Numbered from the stretch's first letter, positions 32,599 to 45,949 are shown. The stretch is DNA of 64,000 bases from Diplocarpon mali (GCA_024741835.1 JAENRP010000216.1:1-64000), one strand, 5' to 3'. The notes: a model not told the origin generated them from the letters alone. Translations and numbers: made by a program.

Positions 32599-34880
32599 AT
32601 GGCCGACCCCATGGACATGGACTCAGAGCCAAGAGGCACAAAGAGAAAAGCGGATGAGGCTCCTCTAGATGTGACCGCACCGAGAAGGATCCGGGTAAGT
32701 AAAGCATCGGTCGCCCAGATCACTCATGCATGTATCCTAACATCATGTGACAGGCACTTGACCCAAATGTTGTCAACAAGATTGCTGCCGGCGAGATTAT
32801 CGTAGCGCCGGTACACGCGCTGAAAGAACTCATTGAGAACTCCGTGGATGCTGGTTCGACGTTACTCGAGGTCCTGGTCAAAGAAGGGGGTTTGAAGCTT
32901 TTACAAATCACGGACAACGGCCATGGCATTGCCGTAAGTCCCTCGTATCATCGAGCTTTGCTTCGATAATGACCTTGGAATCTGTAGAAAGAAGATCTCC
33001 CCATCCTCTGTGAGCGCTTCACAACCTCCAAACTTAAGTCGTTCGAAGACTTGACCTCTATTGGAACGTACGGGTTCCGAGGTGAAGCTCTGGCTAGTAT
33101 CAGTCACATTGCCCATCTCACAGTCACCACGCGAACCAAAGATTCTACATGTGCTTTCAGAGCTCACTATGACAGCGGTCGTCTGGCTCCGGCCAAACCA
33201 GGCCAGAGTGCAGATCCCAAGCCTATTGCAGGCAGACAAGGGACTCAGATCACGGTTGAGGATCTGTTCTACAATGTCCCAACTCGTCGTCGTGCATTCA
33301 GATCAGCATCAGAAGAATACAACAAGATTCTCGACGTTGTCGGGAGATATGCCGTTCATTGCGATGGCGTTGCTTTTAGCTGCAAGAAGCATGGAGAAGC
33401 AAGCACAACGATATCCACCCAGATAAACTCGTCGACTGTTGATCGAATCAGGCAAATTCATGGGGGTGCAGTGGCAAACGAACTAATAAATTTCACATCC
33501 GCGGATGCAAAATGGGGCTATCGAGCTCGTGGGTGGACCACAAATGCAAACTACCATGTTAAGAGGACTACCCTCCTCCTCTTCATCAATCACCGCTCGG
33601 TGGACTCGAGCAACATCCGCAAAGCTATCGAGCAAACATACTCCAGCTTCCTCCCCAAAGGCGGTCATCCCTGGACTTATCTCAGCCTAGACATCGACCC
33701 CCACAGAGTCGATGTAAACGTCCACCCCACCAAGCGTGAAGTCAACTTCCTAAACGAAGATGAAATTATTGAGAGGATCTGCCTCGACATCCGCACTAAA
33801 CTAGCCAATGTAGACACAAGCCGAACCTTCATGACCCAAACGCTCCTCCCTGGTGTCCGTCTCCCATCAGCAGTCACCCCAGACGCCGACAACCCCACAG
33901 ATAACACTTCCTCCTCGACATCCAAGTCCAAACCATACGAAAACAATCTCGTCCGCACCGATGCCAAGCTCCGCAAGATAACCAGCATGCTCCCGCCCAG
34001 CACAAGCTCAAATAGACTCAACGCAACGCCTGGTTCACAAGCCTCACATGCCCCAGAGGTAGAGTACGAGTCTTCGGACCGGCAGCCCGTGAACTGCCGC
34101 CTCGTATCCGTCAAAGAGCTCCGGGCCAAAGTCCGCGACGAGATGCACAACGAGCTGACCGAGATCTTTGCCGGCCACACCTTCGTCGGCATAGTCGACG
34201 AGCGGCGTCGACTCGCCGCCATCCAAGGCGGCGTCAAGCTCTTCCTCGTCGATTACGGCATGATCTGCGCCGAGTACTTCTACCAAGTCGGGCTGACCGA
34301 CTTCGGGAACTTTGGCACCATTCGTCTAGAACCCCCCCTCGACCTCAAAGAACTGCTCGCGCTAGCCGCCCAGCACGAGAAAGCCTCTGCTCCTGGGAAC
34401 CCCGAGGACGATTTCGAGATCGAGGAAGTCGTCGAGCTAGTCGCGGCCCAGTTGATCGAGAGGCGAGAGATGCTGCTCGAGTACTTCTCATTGGAAGTCT
34501 CCGAGGAAGGGCAGCTGATCAGCATCCCTCTCTTGCTGAAAGGCTACATGCCCAGCCTCGCCAAGCTCCCTCGCTTCCTCCTCAGGTTGGGACCACATGT
34601 CGACTGGTTCGCAGAGAAGGAATGCTTCTCTACCTTCTTGCGTGAACTGGCTTCCTACTACGTCCCGGAGCAACTCCCGCCTTCGCCCGGTCCAGAAGAC
34701 ACAGAGGAGAATCTGAGCGAGGAGATTAAGCTTCGGCGACAGCAGATCAGCAAGGCGGTCGAGGATATCTTGTTCCCGGCTTTCAGGGCAAGGTTAATCG
34801 CCACGAAATCACTGATGAAGGGCGGCATTGTCGAGATTGCGAATCTGAAGGGTTTATATAGGGTGTTTGAGCGGTGCTGA
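32599..34880 (+). CDS. MLH1: DNA mismatch-repair ATPase MLH1
   Basis: Three exons (32599-32694, 32754-32933, 32988-34880) give 722 residues. After a short non-conserved N-terminus comes the GHKL ATPase: [20 protein letters not shown] with the catalytic Glu57 and Mg-binding Asn61, DNGHGIA (Asp86), TTSKL, and [13 protein letters not shown] (about 120-132). The transducer domain has the [12 protein letters not shown] motif. A Ser/Pro-rich linker (about 350-430) leads to the C-terminal dimerisation domain, which ends [10 protein letters not shown], the diagnostic MLH1 C-terminus. MLH1 pairs with PMS1 (MutL-alpha) or MLH3 in the nucleus, acting after MutS homologues in mismatch repair and in meiotic crossing-over. 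The start Met follows AAG and is the first in frame; exon 1 carries the leader. Confidence 0.97.
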
Positions 34881-35206
34881 GATGCAAGCGCTGTACGCAT
34901 ATCCTTCCTACTATCAGGGGCGGCTGCTATTTGCACATTTAAGTTAGCAGGGACCAGCTGGTTTGAGCTGTATCTTGCTTGGACCTGTATCACTTCACGG
35001 ATCGGGTAACCCTCGCGTTTTTGGCTGCCATATTAGCACATAGATGGTACTCACTCTGTAGCATCAAAAGTAGACTAAAGCTAACGAGAAGTCGGCTATT
35101 GACAAGCCTGATATCACCTATCGTTTGAATGTAGCTGATGACGCTCCAATGAGATCAGGTCTACCGCTATTATACAGTTTAATTCGTCCCATTCCAATAA
35201 TCCCGT
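34881..35206. other. Intergenic, tail-to-tail
   Basis: 326 bp between the convergent MLH1 and RPN1 genes. Nothing supported. Confidence 0.5.
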
Positions 35207-38105
35207 TTAGCTCTTTCCATCCTCCCATTCAGGATTCTATTTCGATGTTAGCATGTCTACTTTATCGTTTGGGGCGAGAAATCATGGGTGTAGATTCAGG
35301 TTACCTTTCTCAGGATGACCAGGCCCTCCAAATTACTAGTCAAGGGAATGTATTGCTCGTCCTCCAACTCAGCTCTCTCACCATACGCCAACAGAACAGG
35401 TGTGCTCTGTGTCTGCCATCCGGTAATCGTCTTTGGCCGACCGGCCTGTCCCACAACGTCGACAGCTTGTCCAACGCGAACATTCACCGTGAGCGGTTTC
35501 AGTTCCTCGTCCAAAGTGACGAGGAATCGAGGGTGCATAGCTGTGACGAGGTAGTAGAGGAGGTAATGTGATTTGTCGGTAACGAACTGTCTGGCATCGA
35601 TCATAGCAACCAAGACAGTGAGAAGGCCAGCAGCCGATACTCGTGACAGAACTTGACGGTCGGTGTGGAAGGGGCTAATTGAAAGCGTACCCTTGCCCAT
35701 GTGTAGGAGACCTTGGGCGATTCTGACCATAAACAGGGCTTCCTGGTCACGGTGGTAGTAACTTGCCAGTTGACGGAGAAGCTGAGCTAATCTTGCGTTA
35801 TTGGTTCCGGCACCAAGAAGACCCATAGCAAAGATGGCGTTGATGGCAACATCGTTGTCGTTGTCGTGAGAGTATCTCGATAGTGTGTCGTAGACCTTCA
35901 TCTGAGGGTTGCTAGGGCTCAGTAGACCCATTGCCAAAGGAACAGCCTTGCGAATGTTGGCCTCACCGTAATGCATCAGATGACCGAACTGGCGAAGGAC
36001 CATTTCTTGACCAACATCCTCACCCATAGCTACCAATCCTAGACCGATAACGGCATAAGCCTGCAGCAACTCGTCGCCATTCTTTTCATCACTCTCCTCA
36101 ATGTGGTCATTACAGATGTGGAGCAGCTCCTGGAGCTTGAGTACAGTTCCCGTACCAGCCCAGGCACAGATCTCAGCGAGCACAGAAGTCGGCTTCGACA
36201 TCGGGTGATCAATGACCTTCAACGTCTCAAGAATAACCTCAACCTCCTCTTGGCGTCCGAAGAAGAGCAGACCGAGACCAAGAGCCATGAATCGAGTCCA
36301 CTTGTCCTTCAGTTGTGATTTTCGGTCGTCATCAAGGAATGTCTGAATAATGGCCTCGCTAACGTCGCTGTTCGACGAGCCGACAAAGACCAGGCCGAGC
36401 GAAAGTGCTGCCATGGCTGAGATCTGCATGTCCAGGGAAGTGTCGCCAACAATCGGTAATAAAATTTCGAGTACTTCATTTCTGTTTGAGCCAGCGTAAG
36501 CAAGTCCCAGACCCATGATGGAGGCCACCCGAACAGCGGGGCTCTTATGGTTGAGTCGGTCCTCGTCACTCAGTAGGGCGAGAGCAGGGTCCGAGTCCAT
36601 CCGTACACCAGAGTTCATGATACCGATTGCCAACATGGCACCGGCAAGAATCTGGTCCTCGTCCGCATAGGTGTATTTGTCAATCTTATCCAGACCACCC
36701 TCGACGTCCCAGAGAAGCAGCGTTCCGAGAGAAGCGACCGTGGACATCATGCCTTCTTCCTTTGTCTTCCATACCCAAGCCGACTTCTCCTCTTCAACCA
36801 TCATCATTTTGTCATTGCCAAATCCAGCATTTACGAACGCGTTGACGAATGCAGCGGCCAGGTTGTGCCGAGCAGAGTCCAAATTCGTTAGGCCAGCTAC
36901 TCTGTTGCTCTCAAGATGGCTCTTGTAGATATCTTCGGTGGTCTTGGGGTCGAGAATGTTTAATTCCTTAGCAAGCGCCTTGAAGTGCTCGGGCATCTTG
37001 GTGCTATTCAGACACTCCACGATCTCTCGCTGCTCCTCCGTTTCCGTCGGAAGATCCAAGATGATTTGCTGTTTGGCGATCAGGAAAGCCATTTGCTTCT
37101 TCAGCGCCACATCCTTGGTCGAGTCGAAGTCCTCCTGGATCAGCGCAACATCATTGAGGCGGATTGCGAGCACAATCGCTTGAGTAAGCTGACCGTACTT
37201 CTTGTAAATGTCGTGTGCGGTTCGGAGGAATTGTTGATCTTCTGGGTACGTCAAAAGGCTGACCATACTGACCATATAAAGGCAGACTCGCGAATATGTA
37301 TCCTTGTCGAGAAACTTGGGGATGTCCTCGATGATCTCGAGTTCGCTCATCAAGTCCACAGCATCTGCTTCGGCATTACTCTTGAGGAACAGAGGTACGA
37401 GTACTAATGCAAGATCAATCAGGTCTTTGTATGGCTCATCTGCCGTCAATCTCTTAGTGTAAACCTCCCCAATCTCCAACGCCAGATGCCGCGTGTATTC
37501 GTGACCCCAGGATCCAATATCTGATGTCGGCGCGAGGAGCCTGAACTTGAGAGTATCTTGTCTCTCCTCATCTGAGAATGTCATGCCGATCACAGAGAGC
37601 ACATCTGCCAAAGACGTCTTGTCATGCCCCGCAGGCCATCCTTCATACAGCTTTATCATCGGCTCATAATGAGGTCGAAGAAATTTGAGAGGTTTCGGAA
37701 CAGCTGTCATAGAGGATGTGGAGGTTTTAATGGAGTCTTTGATGGCCTCTAATGCAGACTTGTAGAGTGTTGTATCGGATTCCTAGATCGCTGTCAGCAT
37801 CCAGCACAAGCCGCAAGAACAATCGCTCATACTGTCAACCGTTCCACTAGCATATCCAATTCGCTTTTCAGCTGTTGATCTTCCTCACTAAGCTCCTCGG
37901 GCGCTGAGGCGGTCTATTAGCTGACTCCTTGGTAATTTAAGGCTGAGAACCTACCACCAACAGCAGGCTCAGCAGATTTCCCGTTCGCGTTCTTAATGGT
38001 CTTCCCATCCTTATCCTTCCTCTCCTCAAGCTTAGTGGGCTCGCCATCGACCGCATTCCCCTTGCCTTTATCAACGGACTTTGGTGGTTCACTATCCTTG
38101 GCCAT
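35207..38105 (-). CDS. RPN1: 26S proteasome regulatory subunit RPN1
   Basis: Four exons (38105-37955, 37903-37833, 37782-35305, 35236-35207) give 909 residues, the normal RPN1 length. The N-terminus is charged and Lys-rich; splicing creates EELSEEDQQLKSELDMLVER and SDTTLYKSALEAIKDSIKTS, the conserved start. PC (proteasome/cyclosome) repeats occupy the middle (for example ASIMGLGLAYAGSNRNEVLE and AAGLLTVLVAMIDA further on). The last exon is only 30 nt and encodes NPEWEDGKS after LEGLVILRK; without it the protein would end in VT. RPN1 is the scaffold of the 19S base that docks ubiquitin receptors, shuttle factors and Ubp6. It is divergent from RIO2. Confidence 0.97.
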
Positions 38106-38443
38106 GCTAGCTTATTGCGTGACGCCTTGTCGTTGAATCAAAGGGAAATGTACTCTGATAGATGAGCGCGGGAATCAGAGAAAAACTTCTTATACCAGCG
38201 ACTCAAAAGGCGATGTTCATGAGGTCTGTGGTGGAAGTTGGGAGGGTATTGTTGTAATTCGTCCAGGCACCCCAAGATTCCGCGTACTAACAGCTTCAAC
38301 CGCGAAACGGCAACGTGCTGACTAATATTCATATTTAGCTTCGACAGGGATCACCTCTCCCCCCCACCAGCACTTAGCAGCACGGCAGAGAAATAATATG
38401 ATGGGCCACCTGAAATCAGCAAACTTCACACTACACGACCAAC
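38106..38443. promoter_or_regulatory. Shared RPN1/RIO2 promoter region
   Basis: 338 bp between the start codons of divergent RPN1 and RIO2. A GGTGGCCC sequence on the minus strand (around 38405) is reminiscent of, but not identical to, the yeast proteasome control element GGTGGCAAA; I do not claim it is functional. Confidence 0.45.
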
Positions 38444-39700
38444 ATGCGTCTTGATACAAAACATATGCGGTACTTGACCGCGGAGGATTGGAAGACTCTC
38501 ACTGCAGTTGAGACAGGCTCGAGAAACCACGAAGTCGTCCCTACAGCCTTAATCGGACAAATTTCGGGGCAGAGAGGTGGGGTGCACAAGAATATATCTG
38601 CACTGGCGAAAGTTGGATTGATCGCACGCCTCAGGAACGCCAAATACGACGGCTACCGGCTGACTTACGGAGGCCTCGACTACCTTGCTCTCAATACTTA
38701 TCGCAAACGCAAAGATGTGTACAGTGTTGGCAACCAGATTGGGGTGGGCAAGGAGAGTGACATCTTCGTTGTCGCAGACGAGAAGGGAGTCCAGAGAGTA
38801 TTGAAGATCCATAGACTCGGTCGCATATCCTTCCGGACGGTCAAGGCGAATCGGGACTACCTCCGGAATCGATCGTCGGGTTCGTGGATGTACATGTCGA
38901 GGCTGGCTGCACTGAAAGAGTTCACCTTCATGACGGCTCTGCGAGAGAATGGCTTCCCAGTTCCAGAGCCGCTGGCTCAATCCAGACATACTATTGTCAT
39001 GTCGCTGATAGACGCCTTTCCCATGCGCCAGATATCCTGTGTGCCGAACCCGTCCTCTCTTTACGCCGAGCTCATTGCCATGGTTCTGCGCCTCGCCCAG
39101 TACGGTCTTATCCACGGTGATTTCAACGAATTTAATATCCTGATCAAGGAGGAAACCAAAACCGAGGCTGCAGAAGACAAGCACACTCAGACTCTTTCGT
39201 TGACACCAATCCTTATCGATTTCCCTCAGATGGTTTCGATGGACCACGCCAATGCAGAATACTACTTCAATCGAGATGTCAATTGTATTAAGAGATTCTT
39301 CGAGCGCCGTTTTCATTTCACAAGTGACACGAAGGGGCCATACTTCAAGGATGCGAGGAAGCTCATTGGAAAGGATGGCGTTCAAAGACTTGACATCTCC
39401 GTTGAAGCATCTGGATTCTCAAGAAAGATGGCCAAGGAGCTTGAGACTTACATGGAGGAAGTCGGCGTTGATGGTGACGGTGATCCAAATGCACTTAGAG
39501 GAGACGAGGGATCATCAGAGGAGGAGGAGGAGGAGGAGGAGGATCATGGAAAAGAGATCGTCAATGAAGAAGACTCTTTTCATACAAACGAAGTCAGCAA
39601 AGAATCCGTGGATATGGATTCTATTGAAGGTACTTTGGAGAAGGATCGTCTAGGGAACGATATCCCAATCTGGAAATTGGAGGTCAAGGATGACACCTGA
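38444..39700 (+). CDS. RIO2: Atypical kinase RIO2 (40S maturation)
   Basis: Intronless, 418 residues. The N-terminal winged helix (about 1-90, with LTAEDWKTLTAVETGSRNHE) is specific to RIO2. The RIO kinase domain has a phosphate loop IGVGKESDIFVV (about 99-110), LKIHRLGR (Lys121), GLIHGDFNEFNIL (catalytic Asp226) and IDFPQMVS (Asp259), where the usual DFG is DFP as in RIO2. The C-terminus is highly acidic (EEEEEEEED) as in other fungal RIO2 proteins. RIO2 acts on late cytoplasmic pre-40S particles, where its ATPase activity triggers its own release and maturation of the 20S pre-rRNA. All diagnostic residues are intact. Confidence 0.97.
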   Translation: MRLDTKHMRYLTAEDWKTLTAVETGSRNHEVVPTALIGQISGQRGGVHKNISALAKVGLIARLRNAKYDGYRLTYGGLDYLALNTYRKRKDVYSVGNQIGVGKESDIFVVADEKGVQRVLKIHRLGRISFRTVKANRDYLRNRSSGSWMYMSRLAALKEFTFMTALRENGFPVPEPLAQSRHTIVMSLIDAFPMRQISCVPNPSSLYAELIAMVLRLAQYGLIHGDFNEFNILIKEETKTEAAEDKHTQTLSLTPILIDFPQMVSMDHANAEYYFNRDVNCIKRFFERRFHFTSDTKGPYFKDARKLIGKDGVQRLDISVEASGFSRKMAKELETYMEEVGVDGDGDPNALRGDEGSSEEEEEEEEDHGKEIVNEEDSFHTNEVSKESVDMDSIEGTLEKDRLGNDIPIWKLEVKDDT

Positions 39701-40395
39701 AGCGATACCAAGCTCTGCAATATTTTGCCAATCAAACTTGGAGCGTCGATCAGTCATCTCAGTAGATATCAACGCATGTCACCTCAATGCCACCCACCCA
39801 CTTCAAAAGGAAATTATCTTGATCTGACATCGCGTCACAGTACTCTTTACTCTCAATGTTTGAGTTTCGCCGGCAGAGGATTGAAAATCACAAGTGCACA
39901 GAATTATGGTGGATTTTGTTCAATTATGCTACAAGAATCCACATGTATGTAGTGAACTGGCCACAGTAGCAAAAGAAAGAAATATCTACACTGCAATGAG
40001 CAACCCCTCTGATATTTCTCTCCCAATGCTTGACATGAAGCGATGTTTCGTGCGAATGATGCCAATATCCCATACACCTTGCTTGGAAATACAGTTAGTA
40101 GGTCCCACATACGATGTACCAATCGCAAGGACTCGAAATATATTGTCTGTACGAGTGATGCGAACAACATATCTATGTTGACGGTATAGGTATGTCTGAC
40201 TGGTGGATAGGCACGCATGGCGAAGTCTGTCGCAAGAGTAAGTTGTAAAAACGATCCTCCCTATGATGACTGGGTGAGGGCGTCACATCATAAGAGGCTG
40301 AAGTCGTACGGTATGAAATGCGAGTTTTCGAAGTCCGATAGCAAGGTGTGGAAGGGATGCCGATGAGAAACGTCACCGTCGCGACGGGAAATTTT
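39701..40395. other. Intergenic, tail-to-tail
   Basis: About 700 bp between convergent RIO2 and the RRM gene; only short chance ORFs. Confidence 0.5.
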
Positions 40396-42432
40396 CTAGG
40401 ACTTGCGAGCAGATGGGGAGACAGAGCCGCCGATAGCAACAGCCGGAGACTCGGTCTTAACGGTGGCACCATCATCAGTAGATCCGTCGTCCGAAACACT
40501 CGGAGTCTCAACCTTGCTATATCATGGTCAGCTACCGCGACGAGTCATCGAGGGGTCAGAGGAAGGGAGACTCACATGTCCTTGACCTTGAGGGTAGGTT
40601 CAGTCACGGAGACTTTAACGTTTCGATCGAGGTCCTTGAAACCACCGACAGAACCAGACGAGCTAGAGACATTAGCACGTGCGCCATTTCTACAAGAATT
40701 TCCATGTACCTGTTATCACGACGCTTCCATGAGCCGCTAGCTCTGGACTGAAAGTGAGAAGAGATCTGAGAAGCGCGGGGGACAACCGGGGAGGGCATTG
40801 GCGGTGGCATGGAAGGAGACAGAGCGATCATCTCAACGGGTCCTCCGTAGGCACCGACATTATACTCATTGGTTCGGAATTGGCGGCGCTCGGTGGTGAT
40901 GCGCTTGAGGTCCTTCTGGGCAGGAGTGTCGGCGTAGCGGACTTGGAGAAGGAGACCTTCCTCACCAATCGGATGACCGTGGAATTTTCTGATGATCTCC
41001 TCGCAGACCTCGCGATTTTCAAAGCTGCGGCATTGTCAGACTGGTTCACGAGGAGGGATCATCTGAATTGGTTACCGGGCAAAGCCAACACCACGGCTAT
41101 TGTTCTGGGGATCACGAAGAATTCTGCTGGATTGAACGACGTAGTCCATGAAGATGGCACCGAGCTCCTGAGTTCCCAATCAGTATAGATGCAACCTGGA
41201 GATACTGCAATACTCACACACTCAGTCATGTTCTTCGGGAGATTAGAAACGTAAAGGTTGGTGGACTCCTCATCACCTTCGGCCTTCAGGCGAGAATTGA
41301 AAGACTCCTGTGTATCACCGTGAGCAGTGCTACGAGCCTTAGAATTAGAGTGTGGTACCCTAGCAAATCCGACTTCATAGCCAAGCTTGTAGAATCCACG
41401 GATGCAGAGCTCCGAATCACGGATAGTAAAGTACTTGGCGAAGCCGAACCTGGAGAAGGTTAGCTAGTCACAAGGTAGGCCAGAGGTCGAGAGAAAAGCT
41501 TACCCCTTGCAGGATCCAGTGGAGGTGTCAATGATGGCCTTTGAAGTCTCGACCTTGCCAAAGCGAGCAGCGTAGGCAGCAAGAGTCTCGTCATCGGTGT
41601 TAGGGTGAAGACCACGAATGTAGACATTGCGATTGCCCGGAATCGGGTTCGACAAGCTCTGGTCTAGGGTTCTCATGCTCTCACGAGGCGTGAAGACGGC
41701 GGGAACAGCTCGGGGAATGGCAGGGTGTTGAGCAAGCAACGCATCAAGATCCACGTTGATCGGAATGGTCTTGTATGCAAGTTGCTTGGTGTTGTTCTCA
41801 GCGTGCTGAATTGGAAGCTGTTGAGGCGAGGGCGTAGATCCAAACGGAGATCGGTCGACAGCAGCAATGTGCGTACCTTGCTCGCGTTGTGAGAGTGAAC
41901 CATAATGCGGAGTGCCGGGAGCAGACTCGTTGGTTGAGTACGATCCACGACGATTCTCAAGACCTGGAACGTCCTTGTAGAGTTGCTCAGCGTAGCTAGA
42001 GACACGACTGGGGGTGTATGGAACGTATGACATAGTGGGGTAGTAGTTAGGGTATGCTCCTTGCGTGAAGTATGGAACCGGAGCTCCTCCATAGGCGCTG
42101 TAGATGTTCTCCGCAGGTTGAGCGGCAGCCAAAGGTTGAGCTGGGTACATCGCCGGTGCGGTCAAGTAGGTTTGGTCAGCAGGGTTGTAGAAGTACTGAG
42201 TGGGAACATGAGCAGCACCGAGAGCAGCCGCAGGGGCCAAGTTCAAGGCGCTCAGTTGGCTGATCATCGCGTTGATATCGCCCTGAGCTTGACCGGCACT
42301 TTGCTGGCTGTACGAGGCGGATTGACCACCTTGGGAGTCGCGGGCGCGAGGTTGAGGCTGAGCATACATGTTGGATGCGGTACGGTTGTGGAATGAGGTC
42401 TCTCCGTGGCTTCCTGTCTGTTGATAAGACAT
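40396..42432 (-). CDS. Two-RRM RNA-binding protein (RBMS / S. pombe Msa1-like)
   Basis: Six exons (42432-41504, 41449-41218, 41167-41076, 41024-40710, 40662-40576, 40516-40396) give 591 residues. The N-terminal about 250 residues are Gln/Tyr/Pro/Ala-rich and disordered (YNPADQTYLTAPAMYPAQPL). RRM1 has RNP2 NVYIRGL and, across the first intron, RNP1 KGFGFAKYF. RRM2 has RNP2 NLYVSNLP and RNP1 RGVGFARF, also restored only by splicing. The C-terminal tail is Ser/Thr-rich. Two closely spaced RRMs after a long disordered N-terminus match the RBMS/alan-shepherd type and fungal Msa1-like regulators, which bind mRNA and affect stress or sexual development. That role is inferred from family only. The upstream region holds long pyrimidine-rich tracts on the coding strand. 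Confidence 0.87.
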
Positions 42433-43510
42433 GAAGATCTGTGGTGGTTGGAATCAGCTTTCGAGATCGACGGGAAGGTTGTGATGAAGGGGCGACGATA
42501 ATGGGGATAGATGTGGAGAGTAGTCTTTTCTGAGAAGGGTTTGCGGGGATCTAAGAGGAGCTCAAAGGTGAAGAGTCGAGATTGGGTGAATGAGGTACGG
42601 GCCAACGAGCTGGGCACCATCGTGCTGCGGTCCTGGGCAAGAAGCACAGGAGAAGCCGCGACATGGAGGAAGGACACTTGAAGCAATTGACTCACAGTCA
42701 CAGGCTCTGAAACCTGAGCTTGAAGGTCCTTCGCAGGATGCAAGCAAAGAGCTGTAGAACTGAGTCAGCTAACTGTCCAGGACGGCAAAGAGAGCTGGGA
42801 GCTGCAGTAGTACAAACCTTGGATGGAATGTCGCAAGGTGTAGGACGATGCCGCTCCTCCTCAAGTGAAAGGAAGATGTGAGGTTGTTCTGCTGATCGCC
42901 GCAAGAACCGGGCAGGATGAGCGTGGTAATGGGACGTTAGCGAGTGGAGGTTCTAGAAGATAGGGAGCTATCAAGCCAGATGGAGTTGTGTTGTGTAGTG
43001 TAGATTGCTTGGGGATTTTGATGGACTGTGGGTTGAATTGCGGTGATGCTGAGGAGAAAGAGAAGAGGAAAAGATAGGCGGGCGAGGAGCTTTTATGGGA
43101 GAGGAAAGAAGATGCTGCAATGTTGCGGGAAAGAGCGTCGTGTTGCTGGGGAGGGATGAAGTGGAAGGTGAGCTCGAGGTGGGGGGAAGGTAGGTGGGAT
43201 GAGTGAGCGCGTCCCAATTCGATCCGAGTAAACAGAGCAGGCCGCCGACCAAGATACATACAACACCCCACAGAATCCAGCAAAGATATTAAACACCCCC
43301 CCCGGAACACAACAAATCACCACAATGATCAGAGCGCGGTCGAGAAAGCCCAATAAGAATACAAGTGGACGACAGCGAGGCAAAGAGGAATGCGCTGGAG
43401 AGATAGTGAATCTTCCAGGCGTGGCAGAGGCAGAGGCGGGAACAAAGGCTTCTTTATGACTGAAGTGCCGGCCCAGTACAATACGACATATCAGGCAATA
43501 AAACACAGTG

Positions 43511-43547
43511 CAATGCAATGCGATGCGATGCGATGCGATGCAATGCG
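43511..43547. repeat. Pentanucleotide microsatellite (ATGCR)n
   Basis: Seven units of CAATG or CGATG in tandem. It gives overlapping ATG codons in several frames, so ORFs starting here are not trustworthy. Confidence 0.9.
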
Positions 43548-45918
43548 GGCAAGAGCAACTTCTGCAACGTGAAGGGTGCGTGTGGTGCGATTTTGGCCGC
43601 GACCTAATCGCTTCCAGCGCAAGGACAAGGACAAGGACAATGCTTGCCGACCAGAACCGCCAGATTTCGGCTCGATGCATGTTTCCTTCTTTCAGACGGA
43701 CGGGCTTGTGGGCAGCTCCAACGAACAACGAGCTGGGTACCTACAGTACGCTCCCATCTGCAGGGTCAAGATACTCCGGACAGCTTTGCCTCGACGACGA
43801 GCGATGGGTGTTTGAGCGAACGGAGAACACGAGATCCGATGGGGGCTCGCGTGAACAGATTTTCAAGTCAGAGCTGGTCACTTCGCGCCTGGGAAAGCGG
43901 CCGTTTGGCTTCCAGGCCCAAGTGGATGTCCTACTCGGGCTCGGGCAGCTTGGAAAAGGCTATACAGATCGTTCAACGTCGGGCCCGACCTCGAGTATGA
44001 GGCGACACCTCTTTGCCACACGCCACTCATGTTCCTGGATACAGTTGGCAAATGCTGCAGACGGGGGAATCCGCTACACTTGACGGGGGATCCTACTCTG
44101 CTGTCCACAGTTGGGAGATCACGGCCGCTGGCTTGATCTGCCCATGGGTCCGGTGGCTGGTCATCACGAATGCGGTACTAGTGCAGGCCGCTCGAGGAGT
44201 ATCCATGCAGGAAGACAATCGAATCTCTGCCTCCACAAACCATTTTGAAGAGGCTCGAGACATTCGTCAATCCTGGCAGCCCCCTTGCATTGGTCCTTGA
44301 TGCCGAGTCGAGCAGAAGAAGCAAAGGAATATGGCTTCTCGATCCACAATTGGCAGTGACTTTTCCCGGGGCCATTGCACGATATGCAGAGCCAGCAGAA
44401 TCGGTAATTCGTTTGTATTTGAGGCTGATCGGTAAGACTTGCCATGGGCCCCGAGGACCGACGTTGGCTCCTCCAGCGGGCTGTGGGAGTCCATCTCGTC
44501 CGTACTAAACAGGATAGGCCACTGAATGCCCCTTGCCTCTCGCTAATCAGGATCTATCCGGGCCGCCCCTTGAACTCTGTTTGCCTCTCTACCTTTCGAA
44601 ATCCTCAAAGCAAAGCCGTACGTGCTCGACAGCTGTCAGATGATTGACGGCCTGTTCGCACCGACAGGCCCGATCTTGGAGATTATTTCGCGGGAGTGGC
44701 AGCTCGTTTGGTCAATATCCAGAGGCTTTGCCACATTGGCACCCCTTGGGTTGAGCTGAGGCAGAGCCGCGAACAGTATCCGCCAATGATTGAAATACAA
44801 AACACCATAGAGTACCAACGGGGGTCACGGCAGCAAACAGCATTGGAACAGCGAGGAGTGTACCCCGGCAATGTAGTTACATCAACCACATCGAGTCCCA
44901 ATTACTGGCACCATACTCCTTTTTCGCCGCCATAACCGTCAAACTATTCTCTTCGCAAGTAATTCCGTCTTCAGCCTCCCAGCTTGCAAGATCACCAGTC
45001 CCCAAGAGGCAGAGAAAAGCAATTCCAAGCTCCCCCCCCCCCCCCGAGCTACCCGCGCCCATACTCTTCAGTGCCAATCGTCGGTGCTCTGACACCCCCA
45101 AGGCCAGAAAAATTAGAATTCTGGAGCCCTTGTACTTCGTCGCAGGCCAAATCGACCCCATATTAGCGTATGTGCAAGGGTGGTTTTTCGGTGGGGTTGT
45201 CAGGTTGAGGATACTTTCATGAGATGTCTATCTGGTCCTGCGACGAGGTAGAGCAGATGCACTTCTCATCAGAGCGTAAGGCCCCCGGACAGACCTGTCC
45301 ACGGGAACGTGGCTCGTCGACGTGGATGATTGAACGATGTCTGTCCGCAAAGGACTCCCATGGCTTTCCCCACCGCCGTGGAAGCCCAGAAGCAGCCGAA
45401 CGCGCCACTGGCCGCGGCGAGTCGAGTTTCTGCCGGGAGCAGCTCCACACCTGGCCTTTTGGGCGTCACGAGATCCTCGCGATCGCATCCCGTGACCCGT
45501 CCCAGGACGAGACGAAGCGCGTGATGCTCGAGCGTGTCCCGGCCTGGCCTGGCCTCGCCTCGCGCGATTCGATCCCCACGCCCGGGCGAAAACGGTCTAC
45601 CCGCCATTGCGAACTCCCCTTGCCAGACCGTGCGACGGCATCTCCTCCCCCTCGGGGCCGAGTCCTCCGCATCCCCGGAAACCGAAAGGGTGGACCGACC
45701 GAGCAGACCGAGCAGACCGGTGCAACAGCGCCCTTTCTGCTCGGCCTCGCCCGGCGCCGGGGCCAGCCGCGCGTTCACGTCTCGTCCGGCCTCGGCTTCG
45801 TCACCTCCCCACGCCCCAGACGTGAGCCTCGCCATCCAGCCCCCCTCGGGAAGTACGCAGGCAGACAGCGACCTGCGCAGCGCGACCACCGGCCCGCGAG
45901 CGAGTCCTCTGGCGACCG

Positions 45919-45919
<1 letters not shown>

Positions 45920-45946
<27 letters not shown>
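45920..45946. repeat. (CAG)9 trinucleotide repeat
   Basis: Nine CAG units in GC-rich DNA outside any supported gene. Confidence 0.9.
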
Positions 45947-45949
<3 letters not shown>

